Positions 1-8,884 of a DNA stretch of 64,000 bases are shown here, one piece after another; the stretch's first letter is position 1; every line of letters starts with the position of its first letter. The notes under the pieces are model-generated. The model worked only from the letters and a program-made list of their open reading frames with translations, ran no database searches and was not told the origin of the DNA. This DNA comes from Nanchangia anserum (GTDB taxonomy: Bacteria > Actinomycetota > Actinomycetes > Actinomycetales > Actinomycetaceae): positions 1,488,001-1,552,000 of the forward strand of contig NZ_CP060506.1 of the NCBI RefSeq assembly GCF_015240065.1, given 5' to 3'. Made by a program: the position numbers and the translations under genes.

Positions 1-1
1 G

Positions 2-340
2 CGGCGAACGCGGCAACCCGCGGCAGCAGATGACGAGTCGCGCATCGTCGTTGCCGATCTCGTCGTCGACGAGGACCGCCACGAGGTGACGTGTGCCGGG
101 CGGCGCGTCGACATGCCGCTGCGCGAATTCGAGCTGCTGGCCTTCCTCATGCGCAATCCCGGGATCGTCCTCACCCGCGCCCAGATCCTTGACCGGGTAT
201 GGGGACCGGACTACGAGGGCGAGACGAAGACACTTGACGTCCACATCACCCGGCTGCGCGCCAAGCTCGAGGCCGATCCGAAGAACCCGCGCCGCATCGT
301 GACGGTGCGCGGGCTGGGCTACAAGCTCGCAGAAGACTAA
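2..340 (+). CDS. Response regulator, C-terminal DNA-binding part (cut by window edge)
   Basis: The reading frame is open from the window edge, so the receiver domain and start codon lie outside. The visible 112 residues are an OmpR/PhoB-type winged helix: PLREFELLAFLMRNPG, then the recognition-helix segment (LDVHITRLRAKLE) and the terminal wing RIVTVRGLGYKL. The gene converges on the pst phosphate operon, and a PHO box lies before pstS, so a phosphate regulator (PhoP/RegX3 type) is the best inference. The fragment itself only proves the OmpR family; MtrA-like regulators look similar. Confidence 0.85.
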   Translation, partial: RRTRQPAAADDESRIVVADLVVDEDRHEVTCAGRRVDMPLREFELLAFLMRNPGIVLTRAQILDRVWGPDYEGETKTLDVHITRLRAKLEADPKNPRRIVTVRGLGYKLAED

Positions 341-343
341 TGC

Positions 344-372
344 GATGCCCGGCGCAGCAGGCGCCGGGCATC
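344..372. terminator. Bidirectional hairpin between regulator and pstB
   Basis: A perfect 12-bp inverted repeat (GATGCCCGGCGC / GCGCCGGGCATC) encloses a 5-base loop and lies exactly between two convergent stop codons. There is no T-run on either side, so efficiency is uncertain. Confidence 0.7.
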
Positions 373-385
373 GACTGTTATGGGG

Positions 386-1249
386 CTAACCGAAGCGGCC
401 GGCGACGTAGTTCGCCGTCGATTCGTTCTCGGGGTGCTCGAAGACCCGCGAGGTCGGGCCGTACTCGATGAGGCGCCCCGGTTGCGAGGGGCCCGAGATC
501 GAGAAGAATGCCGTCTGCTGGGAGACGCGACGCGCCTGCTGCATGTTGTGGGTGACGATGACGATCGTGTAGTCCTCGGCCAGCTCGGCCATGAGTTCCT
601 CGATCGCCAGCGTCGAGACGGGGTCGAGCGCCGAACACGGTTCGTCCATGAGCAGTACTTCGGGTTTGACCGCGACGGCGCGCGCGATGCACAGGCGCTG
701 CTGTTGGCCTCCCGACAGGGCCGAGCCGGGTCGGTTGAGCCGGTCCTTGACCTCGTCCCACAGGTTCGCCGAGCGCAGAGAGGTCTCGACGATCTCCTCG
801 GCTTGAGCGCGGGTGAGACGTCGTGAGTTCAACCGCACCCCGGTCAAGACGTTATCGGCGATCGACATCGTCGGGAACGGATTGGCCTTCTGAAACACCA
901 TTCCGACCTTGCGGCGCACGAGCACGGGATCGATCCCGCGGGCGTAGATGTCGGCACCGCCGATGCGGATGTCACCGCTGACGCGCGCGCCGGCGATGAC
1001 CTCGTGCATCCGGTTGAGCGAGCGCAGGAAGGTCGATTTGCCGCAGCCGGACGGCCCGATGAGCGCCGTCACCGAGTGCTCGGGAATATCCATCGTCACG
1101 TCGTCAACGGCGAGGACGTCGCCGTAATACATCGACGCGTGGCGCACGGCGATTGCCGTGGGATTGAACGTCACGTCGGTGTCTTCGCCGGCGATAACGC
1201 GGCCTTTAGTCACGGGCGCGTGGGAGGCGGAGGAGGTGGTCGTAGTCAT
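386..1249 (-). CDS. pstB: Phosphate ABC transporter ATP-binding protein PstB
   Basis: ATPase subunit of the high-affinity phosphate importer PstSCAB, acting on the cytoplasmic side of the membrane. The 287-residue product has Walker A GPSGCGKS (65-72), Q-loop Gln120, ABC signature LSGGQQQR (178-185), Walker B VLLMDEP (199-205) and the PstB-typical QQQR extension. A longer open frame continues upstream, but it runs into pstA; the ATG at 1249 overlaps the pstA stop (ATGA) and has AAAGGCGAG ahead of it, so I chose that start. It is the last gene of a pstS-C-A-B operon. Confidence 0.97.
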   Translation of the reverse strand: MTTTTSSASHAPVTKGRVIAGEDTDVTFNPTAIAVRHASMYYGDVLAVDDVTMDIPEHSVTALIGPSGCGKSTFLRSLNRMHEVIAGARVSGDIRIGGADIYARGIDPVLVRRKVGMVFQKANPFPTMSIADNVLTGVRLNSRRLTRAQAEEIVETSLRSANLWDEVKDRLNRPGSALSGGQQQRLCIARAVAVKPEVLLMDEPCSALDPVSTLAIEELMAELAEDYTIVIVTHNMQQARRVSQQTAFFSISGPSQPGRLIEYGPTSRVFEHPENESTANYVAGRFG

Positions 1250-2196
1250 TTCTCGCCTTTCGGTTGGAACATGTGGGCGAGCCAGCGCCCACCGCAGTTG
1301 ATGAGGACGACGACGGCGAGCAAGACGAGCGCCGCCGACCACGCGCGCTGTTCGTTGATCGAGGTCACGCACGAGGTGGCCGAGGCCGCGCACGTTGCCT
1401 CACCCATGGCATATTGGCGATAGACGTAGACGGGCAGTGTCATCATGCGCCCGTTGAAGACGTCGGTGTTGATCGCGTCGAACGTGCCGACGGTGACGAG
1501 CAGCGGCGCGGTCTCGCCGATGACGCGGGCGATTCCCAGAATGATGCCCGTGATGATTCCCGTGAACGCCGTGCGCAAGACGACCTTGACGGTGACCTTC
1601 CACTTGGGCACGCCGAGCGCGTAGGCGGCTTCGCGCAGCCCGCTCGGCACCATCCGCAGCATTTCTTCGGTCGAGCGCACGATCGTCGGCACCATGAGCA
1701 CCGACAGCGCGGCGGCGCCCATGATCCCCGCCCGATAGCCCGGGCCGACGCTCAGGGCGAAGACGGCGGCGGCGAAGAGGCCGGCGACGATCGAGGGGAT
1801 GCCCGTCATGACGTCGACGAAGAACGTCAAAGCGCGCGCGAGCGGACGCGGGTGGCCATATTCGACGAGGAACACCGCGGCGAGGATGCCGATGGGCACC
1901 GAGATGAGGCAGGCCCAGGCCGTCACGAGGACGGTGCCGAGCAGCGCGTGGTAGATGCCGCCGGCATCCATCCCGCCGAAGACGCCCTTCATCGACACGG
2001 TGAGGAAATAGGGAAAATCGGCGAACAGCCGCGGGGCACCGCGAACGATGATGGTCGCCAGCAGCGAGACCAGCGGGATGACGGCGAGGGCGAAGGCCAC
2101 GATGACGCCGCCGCGCACGAGGGCATCGGTGAGCTTGCGTCGGCGCATGTGGCGGGCATCCACCGGGGCCAGCGCGAGGGCATGAGACATCGTCAT
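1246..2196 (-). CDS. pstA: Phosphate ABC transporter permease PstA
   Basis: Membrane permease of the phosphate importer. The 316 residues hold about six hydrophobic segments and the type I importer coupling loop with [11 protein letters not shown] (EAA motif), followed by [14 protein letters not shown]. The start ATG has the ribosome site AAGGAG fused to the pstC stop codon (TAAGGAG), suggesting coupled translation. The C-terminus overlaps the pstB start by 4 bases. An extended periplasmic segment with two cysteines (about residues 270-280) follows the last core helices; I cannot assign a role to it. Confidence 0.95.
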   Translation of the reverse strand: MTMSHALALAPVDARHMRRRKLTDALVRGGVIVAFALAVIPLVSLLATIIVRGAPRLFADFPYFLTVSMKGVFGGMDAGGIYHALLGTVLVTAWACLISVPIGILAAVFLVEYGHPRPLARALTFFVDVMTGIPSIVAGLFAAAVFALSVGPGYRAGIMGAAALSVLMVPTIVRSTEEMLRMVPSGLREAAYALGVPKWKVTVKVVLRTAFTGIITGIILGIARVIGETAPLLVTVGTFDAINTDVFNGRMMTLPVYVYRQYAMGEATCAASATSCVTSINEQRAWSAALVLLAVVVLINCGGRWLAHMFQPKGEK

Positions 2197-2206
2197 GACT
2201 GGCTCC

Positions 2207-3235
2207 TTACGCGTTCGCGCCCGAATAGGCCCGGGTGCGGGCGATGATGAGGCGGGCGAGCATGTTGACGACCATCGTCACGGCGAACAGCGCCAACCCG
2301 GTGGCGATGAGCGCCGACATCGTCAGCCCCGACGCCTCGGGGAACTGGAGGGCGATATTCGCCGCGATCGTCGAGTGTGCGCCCGAGGCGAACACGTCGA
2401 AGGAATAGGTCGCGCCCACAGACAGCACCATGACGACCGCCATCGTCTCGCCCAGCGCGCGTCCTAGGCCGAGCATCGAGGCTGAAATGATGCCCCGCCC
2501 GTAGGGCAGCACGGCGAGCTTCAACCGCTCCCACGTCGTCGCGCCCAGGGCCAGTGCCGCCTCGTGCATCGAGCGCGGCGTCTGGGCGAAGATGTCGCGG
2601 CTGATCGCGGTGACGATGGGGATAATCATGACGGCGAGAATGACGGCGGCCGAGGCCAGGACGCGCCCCGTCGGCGAGGCGGGTGTGGTGCCGATCGGCA
2701 GCCACGCCAGCGCCTCTCGCATCCCCGTCCACACGCCGGCGAGCTTGGGGAGCAGCCACAGGCCACCCCACAGCCCGAAGACGACCGAGGGGATCGCCGC
2801 GAGTAGATCGATGACGGCGGCGAGGAATCCGGCTAGGCGCGCGGGTGCGTACTGGGTGATGAACAAGGCGATACCCACCGATAGCGGGACGGCCAACACC
2901 ATCGCCAGCACCGCACCCAGGACGGTGCCGAACAGCTGGGGGCCGGTGAGGGCGAGGAGGCTGACGGGCTGGGCCTGCCCCATCGCCCGGAACCTCGCGG
3001 AGGAGTCGGTCAGTGCCGGCCACGCCTCGATCGCCAAGAAGATGGCGACGGCGGCCAGGGTCGCGAGGATGAGGATCCCCGCCCCGCCCGCGAGCGCGGC
3101 GAAGATCCGGTTGCCGGCGGTGCCGACTCGCCCGTCGAGGCGGATGTCGGGGGCTACGGCGTCGGTGAGGTCGCTGGCCGGCGCCGGCGGGCTGGAGTGG
3201 GTATGCCCGCCGTGGAAGTGGACCGAGGTCGTCAT
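2207..3235 (-). CDS. pstC: Phosphate ABC transporter permease PstC
   Basis: Second permease of the phosphate importer, pairing with PstA. The 342-residue protein begins with a polar, His-rich N-terminus, then a first transmembrane helix and a SARFRAMGQAQPVSLLALTGP loop typical of PstC. It carries the coupling motif EAALALGATTWE and GRALGETMAVVMVL near the C-terminus, the latter highly characteristic of PstC. The start ATG lies 2 bases after the pstS stop, so the two are translationally coupled. Confidence 0.96.
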   Translation of the reverse strand: MTTSVHFHGGHTHSSPPAPASDLTDAVAPDIRLDGRVGTAGNRIFAALAGGAGILILATLAAVAIFLAIEAWPALTDSSARFRAMGQAQPVSLLALTGPQLFGTVLGAVLAMVLAVPLSVGIALFITQYAPARLAGFLAAVIDLLAAIPSVVFGLWGGLWLLPKLAGVWTGMREALAWLPIGTTPASPTGRVLASAAVILAVMIIPIVTAISRDIFAQTPRSMHEAALALGATTWERLKLAVLPYGRGIISASMLGLGRALGETMAVVMVLSVGATYSFDVFASGAHSTIAANIALQFPEASGLTMSALIATGLALFAVTMVVNMLARLIIARTRAYSGANA

Positions 3236-3237
3236 AG

Positions 3238-4344
3238 TTAGCGCCCCGTGATCGTCTCGATTGCCCCGCGCACGCGGGTCGACATCTGCGCTGACAGCGG
3301 GGCCGAACCGGCGTTATCGGCGGCGAGTTGCTGTCCCTTATCCGAGGCGAGGTAGCTCATGTAGGCCTTGACGCCTGTCGCGATCGCCGGATCCTCATAC
3401 GACTGGCAGACGATCTCGTAGGAGACGAGGACCAGCGGATAGGCCGTCGGCGAGGCTGGCGTGCGCGAGATCGCCACGGCGAGGTCGGCCGTGTCCGCGG
3501 AGGCGGGCGTGGCCTCGTCGAGTGCGGCCGCGGCGGATTCCGGGCTGTAGGCGACGTAGCCGTCGCCGGCCTTGAGCTTGGCTGTGCCAAGTGTGCCCGC
3601 CTGCGAGGCGTCGGCGTAGCCGATCGTGCCGGTGCTGCCCGAGACGGTCGAGATGACTCCGGCGGTTTGCGGGGCCGCCTCGCCGCCAGAGAGCGGCCAC
3701 GACTTCTTGGCCTCGTGGGGCCACGCGTCGGGGGCCGCCTGGTGGAGGTAATCGGTGAAGTTCTCGGTGGTGCCGGACTCATCGGCCCGGTGCACCGGCG
3801 TGATGGCGAGGTCGGGCAGGGTGGCGTCGGGGTTGGTCGCCGCGATCGCCGGGTCGTTCCAGCGGGTGATGCGCCCGGCGAAGATGTTGGCGATCGTGTC
3901 GGGGTCGAGGTTAAGGTGGTCGATCCCGTCGAGGTTGAACACGACGGCGACCGGGGAGACGTAGAGGGGCAGGTGGAGAGCTGGCGAGCCGCACGTCTTT
4001 TCGACGCTCGCGCGCTCGTCGGCTTCCAGGACGGCGTCCGAGCCGGCCCAGTTGACCTGGCCCGATGCCAGCTGCTCGATGCCGGCGCCCGAGCCCACGG
4101 GGTCATACGTGATCGTGGCGTCGGGGTTGTCCTGGCTAAACGCGGCCTTCCACGCGTTTTGGGCGGCCTCTTGGGACGAGGCACCGGCCCCGACGATGTG
4201 GCCGGACACTGTTGCATTAGCCGAGCGCGACGTCTCGGACGTGCCCGTGGCGTTGTCGGATCCGCAGGCCGCGAGGCCGAGCGCGAGGGTGAGGGTGACG
4301 ATGAGTGCGCCGCCGCGACGCACGAAGCGGGATGATGGATACAC
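3238..4344 (-). CDS. pstS: Phosphate-binding lipoprotein PstS
   Basis: Extracellular phosphate receptor of the Pst importer, tethered as a lipoprotein. The start is GTG with a strong upstream GGAAGGAG. The signal peptide has a basic head (RFVRRGG), a hydrophobic core and lipobox LAAC, giving Cys27 as the lipidated residue. The mature part shows PstS features: GAGASSQE, DPVGSGAG, AGRITRWNDPAI, HRADESGTTENF and GSTGTIGYAD. At 368 residues it has the usual length. It is the first gene of pstSCAB and sits directly behind a PHO box. Confidence 0.97.
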   Translation of the reverse strand: MYPSSRFVRRGGALIVTLTLALGLAACGSDNATGTSETSRSANATVSGHIVGAGASSQEAAQNAWKAAFSQDNPDATITYDPVGSGAGIEQLASGQVNWAGSDAVLEADERASVEKTCGSPALHLPLYVSPVAVVFNLDGIDHLNLDPDTIANIFAGRITRWNDPAIAATNPDATLPDLAITPVHRADESGTTENFTDYLHQAAPDAWPHEAKKSWPLSGGEAAPQTAGVISTVSGSTGTIGYADASQAGTLGTAKLKAGDGYVAYSPESAAAALDEATPASADTADLAVAISRTPASPTAYPLVLVSYEIVCQSYEDPAIATGVKAYMSYLASDKGQQLAADNAGSAPLSAQMSTRVRGAIETITGR

Positions 4345-4430
4345 CTTCTTCTCCTTCCTTCTCGCGGGAGCCTGGGGTGGGCTGCCCGCGCGCCCTCACC
4401 GTAGGAAGGACAGGTAGCGAGGAAGGAAGG

Positions 4431-4452
4431 CGAAGGTGAACGCCAGGTAAAC
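4431..4452 (-). promoter_or_regulatory. PHO box upstream of pstS
   Basis: On the minus strand, GTTTACC (4452-4446) and GTTCACC (4441-4435) are spaced exactly 11 bases apart. This matches the direct-repeat operator bound by PhoP in Streptomyces and relatives. A possible -10 (TACCTG, 4416-4411) follows 18 bases downstream of the box. Phosphate-starvation control of pstSCAB is the inference. Confidence 0.75.
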
Positions 4453-4460
4453 GCCGCGGG

Positions 4461-5428
4461 CTACAGCCCGGAAATCGGCAGCACCGGGCGCGTGTGGGTC
4501 TCGAGCAATGCCCGCAGGCGCGCGAAAAACGCCGCAGAGTCGGCGCGCTCGATGACGCGCGCGTTCGCGGTGGCCTCGAATTTGTCCCACGCCATCGCGG
4601 AGTACCCGCGCGTGAGGGCCGACGTCGTCTCGACGTCGACGCGATAGGGGGCTTCGGCGAGGATGAGCTCGGGGTGGACGAGGCACTGCAGCGTCATCGA
4701 GTCCGGGTGCGTGGACCCGGGCACGCCCACCGATTCGTCGTAGGCGAGCGTGTGATCGCACAGGGCCTTGAAGAAGCGGGCGATCGGGGTGTCGATCGCG
4801 CACAGCTCCTCGTAGTCGAGGCGCGGCAGCAGGGCGTCGGTGAGGGTGACGGGATCCCACGTTAAGACGACGACGTCGGAGAATCCCGCATCGAAGACGA
4901 TCTGCGCGGCCTCGGGGTCGACGTAGAAGTTGAACTCGGCGGCGGCGGTGATGTTGCCACCCCATTGTTCGACCCGCCCATGATGTAGAGCGACTTCACC
5001 CGTTGGGGAAATGTGCGGTCGGCGATGCAGGCGGCCGCGATATTCGTCAGCGGGCCGATCGCGACGATGCTGAGCTCGCCCGGTTCCTCCGAGGTCATCC
5101 GCAGCAGCGCGTCGACAGCGCCCTCATTCGAGACCATGCCGTCGGGAACGTCCATGCTCAGCCCGCCAGAGCCGTCCCCGTGGACGTCTTCGGCACCCTC
5201 CCACGCCCGCATAAGCGGGCGCGAGCACCCCAGGTGGATCGGGCAGGCCCCGACCTTGTCGGCGACCGCGAGCGTCATCGCGGCGTTGTGGACCTGGCGG
5301 TCGAACCCGACGTTGCCGGCGACCATAGTGATGGCGCGGAGGTCGGCGGCGGGGTCGAGCAACCCGAAGAGGATCGCCACGCAGTCGTCCTGCGCGGAGT
5401 CCGTGTCGAGGATGAACGGGACAGCCAT
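4461..5428 (-). pseudogene. Inosine/uridine-preferring nucleoside hydrolase, frame-broken
   Basis: Hydrolyses the N-glycosidic bond of nucleosides for salvage. The N-terminal half reads well from the ATG at 5428 (ribosome site TAGGAGACTC): the calcium/ribose motif DTDSAQDD, then LSIVAIGPLTN. After MGG the frame is lost in a CCC run near 4971-4976. The next frame immediately continues VEQWGGNITAAAEFNFYVDPEAA and runs to a stop at 4461, so one missing G/C pair explains it. About 322 residues when corrected, normal for the family. Either a read error or a recent mutation; similar breaks elsewhere in the window favour the former. It follows serS by 33 bases on the same strand. Confidence 0.85.
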
Positions 5429-5461
5429 GAGTCTCCTATCGGTGGCGGCGGGCCGGGCGCG

Positions 5462-6730
5462 TCAGTCGCGGGTGAGCACCTCGCGACCGCCCAGGTAGGG
5501 GCGTAGTGCTTCGGGGACGTAGACCGAGCCGTCGGCCTGCTGATGGTTTTCCAGGAAGGCGACGATCCAGCGGGTGTTGACGACGGTGCCGTTCAGGGTC
5601 GCCACCGGCTGGGTGCCACCCTCGCCACGGTAGCGAATGCCCAGGCGGCGCGCCTGGAAGGTCGTGCAGTTCGACGTCGACGTCAGCTCGAGGTAGCGCT
5701 CCTGGGAGGGTAGCCACGCCTCGCAGTCGAATTTCTCGGCCGCGCTCGACCCCAGGTCACCGGCCGCCGTGTGGATGACGCGGTAGGGCAGCTCGAGCTT
5801 GGCCAGCATCTGCTCCTCCAGCGCGAGCAGGCGCTGATGCTCGTCTGCGGCGTCCTCGGGCAGGGTGTAGGCGAACATCTCGACCTTGTTGAACTGGTGG
5901 ACGCGGATGATGCCGCGCACGTCCTTGCCGTGCGAGCCGGCCTCGCGCCGGTAGCACGAGGACCACCCGGCGTAGCGGATCGGCCCGTTCGACAGGTCGA
6001 CGATCTCGTCGGTGTGGTAGCCGGCCAGGGCGACCTCGGACGTTCCCGTCAGGTAGAGGTCGTCGGCGGGCAGGTGGTAGATCTCGTCGGCGTGGGCCCC
6101 GAGGAAGCCCGTGCCGCCCATCGTTCGCGGGCTGACCATCGTCGGGGTAATCATCGGGGTAAAGCCGGCCTCCATGACGAGGTCGAGGCCGCACGTGAGC
6201 AGCGCGAGCTCCAGGCGCGCCCCGATCCCCTTGAGGAAGTAGAACCGCGATCCCGACACCTTGGCGCCGCGCTTGGTGTCGATGGCGTCGAGGCCCTCGC
6301 CGATCTCGACGTGGTCGCGCACGTCGATCCCCTCGGCTCCAAAGTCGCGTCGACGCCCGTGCTCGGCCAGCACGACGTAGTCGTCCTCGCCGCCGGCGGG
6401 AACGCCGGGGTTGACGATGTTGGGAATCGCGTAGGCGGCCTCGCGCGCCGCAACCTCGGCGGCCGATGCCGCGGCCTCGAGCTCCTTGACCTCACCGGCC
6501 ATCGCCTTCGCCTGGGCGAGGATCGCCGGGCGCTCCTCCTTCGAGGCGGCACCGATCTGCTTCGACAGCGCCTTCTGGTCGGCGCGGCGCGACTCGAACT
6601 TCCCCAGCGCCTCGCGCCAGGCCCGATCGGCCTCGAGGGCACGATCGACGTCGGCGGGGTCGGCACCGCGAGCACGCTGAGAGGCGCGCGCGGGCTCGGG
6701 GTTGTCACGCAGGCTTCGCAAATCGATCAT
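5462..6730 (-). CDS. serS: Seryl-tRNA synthetase
   Basis: Class II synthetase charging tRNA-Ser in the cytoplasm. The N-terminal coiled-coil arm (about residues 30-100, rich in Glu/Lys/Ala) is followed by the catalytic core: [11 protein letters not shown], motif 2 region [22 protein letters not shown], and the serine/ATP site [15 protein letters not shown]. The 422 residues are full length. The ATG is 6 bases behind a TAGGAT -10 hexamer, so the message appears leaderless; this also excludes a T-box leader. The broken nucleoside hydrolase follows on the same strand. Confidence 0.97.
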   Translation of the reverse strand: MIDLRSLRDNPEPARASQRARGADPADVDRALEADRAWREALGKFESRRADQKALSKQIGAASKEERPAILAQAKAMAGEVKELEAAASAAEVAAREAAYAIPNIVNPGVPAGGEDDYVVLAEHGRRRDFGAEGIDVRDHVEIGEGLDAIDTKRGAKVSGSRFYFLKGIGARLELALLTCGLDLVMEAGFTPMITPTMVSPRTMGGTGFLGAHADEIYHLPADDLYLTGTSEVALAGYHTDEIVDLSNGPIRYAGWSSCYRREAGSHGKDVRGIIRVHQFNKVEMFAYTLPEDAADEHQRLLALEEQMLAKLELPYRVIHTAAGDLGSSAAEKFDCEAWLPSQERYLELTSTSNCTTFQARRLGIRYRGEGGTQPVATLNGTVVNTRWIVAFLENHQQADGSVYVPEALRPYLGGREVLTRD

Positions 6731-6736
6731 GGCGCC

Positions 6737-6796
6737 ATCCTATGCCGCCGCGCGCCCGCCCTCTCACCCCGCCCACGTCGGGCGCCTGGCTAAACT
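6737..6796. promoter_or_regulatory. Divergent leaderless promoters, serS and DAG-kinase gene
   Basis: Minus strand: TAGGAT (6742-6737) ends 6 bases before the serS ATG. Plus strand: TAAACT (6791-6796) ends 8 bases before the ATG at 6805. No ribosome-binding site can fit in either. No clear -35 boxes. Confidence 0.6.
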
Positions 6797-6804
6797 TGGG
6801 TCAC

Positions 6805-7902
6805 ATGAGTATGTCGCTGTGGGCCCTGGGCATCTCGCTGGTCGCCCTCGCCTGCGCCGCCTGCGCCCTCGTCATGGCGAACCTGGCCTTTCGCCGTTCT
6901 CGGCGTCGCCCCCACCTGACCCCAGCGGCCCTCGGAGGACTGCGCCCCACGTCCGAGGATTCCCCCGCGCGCAGTGGCGGCGTGTGGGTCATCGTCAACC
7001 CCACCAAGGTCTCGGATTGGCGCCAGCTGCGCGCGACCATCTGCGCGGCGGCGTTCGCCGCCGGCTGGGGCGATCCCCTCATCATCGAGACGACCGAGGA
7101 GGACCCGGGGATCGGCCAGGCGCGCGCGGCGCTCGCGGGCGATGCCGGCCTCGTGCTCGTCGCCGGTGGTGACGGCACGGTTCGCCTCGTGTGCGGGGTC
7201 CTCGCCGGCTCCTCGATCCCCGTCGGCATTCTGCCGCTGGGCACCGGCAACCTCCTCGCGCGCAACCTCGGCATTCCCATCGACGACCTGCCCCAGGCGT
7301 GTCAGATCGCCTTCACCGGCCACGAGTCGGCCCTCGACATCGGCTGGATGCGGCTGAACGGTCACGAGCAGCGCCACCCGTTCCTCGTCATCGCCGGCGC
7401 CGGCTTCGACGCCGACATGATGGCGGGCGCCAGCGCGGATTGGAAGTCGCGCATCGGCTGGGGCGCCTACGTCATGTCCGGGGTGCGGGCGCTGCGCAAC
7501 CCGGCGATGGACGTGACCCTGTGCTACGCCCACACGCCCACCCCGACTCGGCTGCGTGCGCGCACCCTGCTGTTCGCCTCGTGCGGGGAACTGACCGCCG
7601 GCCTCACCCTCGCCCCCGGTGCCGACCCGTCGGACGGGTGGATGGAGGTCATGGCCATTGACGTGCGCGGCGGCCTCGTCGGCTGGATCGAGTTGGGGGT
7701 CCACGTCATCGCTCGCGCCATCGGTGCGCGCAAGCGGCTCGCCCCGGTGACGGCGACCCTGACGACCGAACGCTCGACGCAGGCCCAGGCACGCATCGAA
7801 AGCGAGGCCCGCCGCGTCCAGGTCGACGGCGACGACCTCGGTTACGCGCACGACCTCGAGGTGAGCTTGCAGCGCCACGCCCTCATCGTGCGCTCGCTGT
7901 GA
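6805..7902 (+). CDS. Diacylglycerol/lipid kinase family protein
   Basis: Probably phosphorylates a lipid such as diacylglycerol at the inner membrane face. The 365-residue protein has an N-terminal hydrophobic helix (about residues 5-28) followed by RRSRRR, then the DAGK catalytic domain: VIVNPTK (63-69), the nucleotide loop GGDGT (121-125) and PLGTGNLLARNL (144-155). The C-terminal beta-domain ends with VQVDGDDLG. An in-frame ATG lies 63 bases further upstream, but it falls inside the serS promoter; the ATG at 6805 sits just behind TAAACT and was chosen. The exact lipid substrate cannot be read from the sequence. Confidence 0.88.
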   Translation: MSMSLWALGISLVALACAACALVMANLAFRRSRRRPHLTPAALGGLRPTSEDSPARSGGVWVIVNPTKVSDWRQLRATICAAAFAAGWGDPLIIETTEEDPGIGQARAALAGDAGLVLVAGGDGTVRLVCGVLAGSSIPVGILPLGTGNLLARNLGIPIDDLPQACQIAFTGHESALDIGWMRLNGHEQRHPFLVIAGAGFDADMMAGASADWKSRIGWGAYVMSGVRALRNPAMDVTLCYAHTPTPTRLRARTLLFASCGELTAGLTLAPGADPSDGWMEVMAIDVRGGLVGWIELGVHVIARAIGARKRLAPVTATLTTERSTQAQARIESEARRVQVDGDDLGYAHDLEVSLQRHALIVRSL

Positions 7903-7905
7903 GGG

Positions 7906-8835
7906 CTACCCCTGGGTGAACAGGGCGTCGACCCACGCCCGGGCGGCGCGGAAGTCCTCGTCGCTCGTGCCCGGCTCGATCGCGTTCGCCCGCCCGTCGG
8001 CGCGCGGGTAGGAGCCCAGGAAGCGCACGTCATCGCACGTGCGGTAGACGCCGACGAGGGCCGCCTGAACCCGCTCCTCGCACACGTGCCCGGCCAGGTC
8101 GATGGAGAAACCGTAGGCGCCGGGCTGGCCGGCGACGGGACGCGACTCGATGCGAGTGAGGTCGACGCCGCGAGTGCGGAACTGTTCGAGCAGCTGGTGG
8201 AGGGCGCCGGCGTGGTTGCGCGGCAGGCGGACCTGGATCGTCGTCTTGTCGGCGCCGGTGGGCTCGGGCAGGTGGCCGGGCAGGGACAGCATGACGAAGC
8301 GGGTGATGGCGCCGGGATTGTCGGCGACGTCGGCGCGCAGCGTGGTCAGGCCGTACAGGGACGTCGCGATGGCCGACGACAGGCACGCCTGGAAACCGTC
8401 GTAGCCCTCGGCGAGCAGGCGGGCAGCCTCGGCGGTGGAGGTCGTGGGCGTGTGCTGAGCACCCGGGAGCGTGTCAGTCATCCAGTTGCGGCATTGGGCC
8501 CACGCGTGGGAGTGGGTGCCGATGCGCTCGACGTCGTCCAGGGTGACGCCAGGGCGAGCGGCGAGGGTGAACGAGACGGGGACGACGATTTCGCGCACGA
8601 TTTGTAGGCGCTTGCCCCAGGCCAGCGAGTCGAGGGTCGCCGTGACCCCGCCCTCGACCGAGTTTTCGATGGGCACCACCGTGTAGCGGGTGCGGCCGCT
8701 GCGCGTCGCGTCCATCGCCGCGCGTTCGCCCGCACACGGGACGATCGTCGCCTCGGGTGGGGCGACCTGGCTGAGCGCCTGGTGACAGAATGTCCCAACC
8801 GGGCCGAGGAAGGCGTAGGACGGGGTGTCGGTCAT
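7906..8835 (-). CDS. pheA: Prephenate dehydratase
   Basis: Converts prephenate to phenylpyruvate in phenylalanine synthesis; monofunctional, without a chorismate mutase domain. The 309 residues start with YAFLGPVGTF, contain VVPIENSVEGGV (53-64) and the catalytic TRF (178-180), and end in an ACT domain with the phenylalanine-sensing ESRP (230-233). The start at 8835 has AAGGAAAA ahead of it; a longer in-frame extension upstream lacks family features. It converges with the lipid kinase gene (3 bases between stops) and diverges from the large membrane-protein gene. Confidence 0.96.
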   Translation of the reverse strand: MTDTPSYAFLGPVGTFCHQALSQVAPPEATIVPCAGERAAMDATRSGRTRYTVVPIENSVEGGVTATLDSLAWGKRLQIVREIVVPVSFTLAARPGVTLDDVERIGTHSHAWAQCRNWMTDTLPGAQHTPTTSTAEAARLLAEGYDGFQACLSSAIATSLYGLTTLRADVADNPGAITRFVMLSLPGHLPEPTGADKTTIQVRLPRNHAGALHQLLEQFRTRGVDLTRIESRPVAGQPGAYGFSIDLAGHVCEERVQAALVGVYRTCDDVRFLGSYPRADGRANAIEPGTSDEDFRAARAWVDALFTQG

Positions 8836-8871
8836 CGGTTTTCCTTTCGTCTTCGGCAACCGTAGTCGCCC

Positions 8872-8877
8872 TACACT
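8872..8877 (+). promoter_or_regulatory. -10 hexamer of leaderless promoter
   Basis: TACACT ends 7 bases before the ATG at 8885. The distance places the transcription start at or next to the A of the start codon. Confidence 0.6.
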
Positions 8878-8884
8878 GGTGCGC

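Noticed and set aside
4396-4965. Separate 189-codon minus-strand frame at the end of the nucleoside hydrolase
   Set aside because: Runs in the third frame and has Arg-rich shadow composition. The hydrolase C-terminus in the neighbouring frame explains the region.
6731-6804. T-box or other leader riboswitch for serS
   Set aside because: The -10 hexamer is 6 bases from the start codon, leaving no leader.
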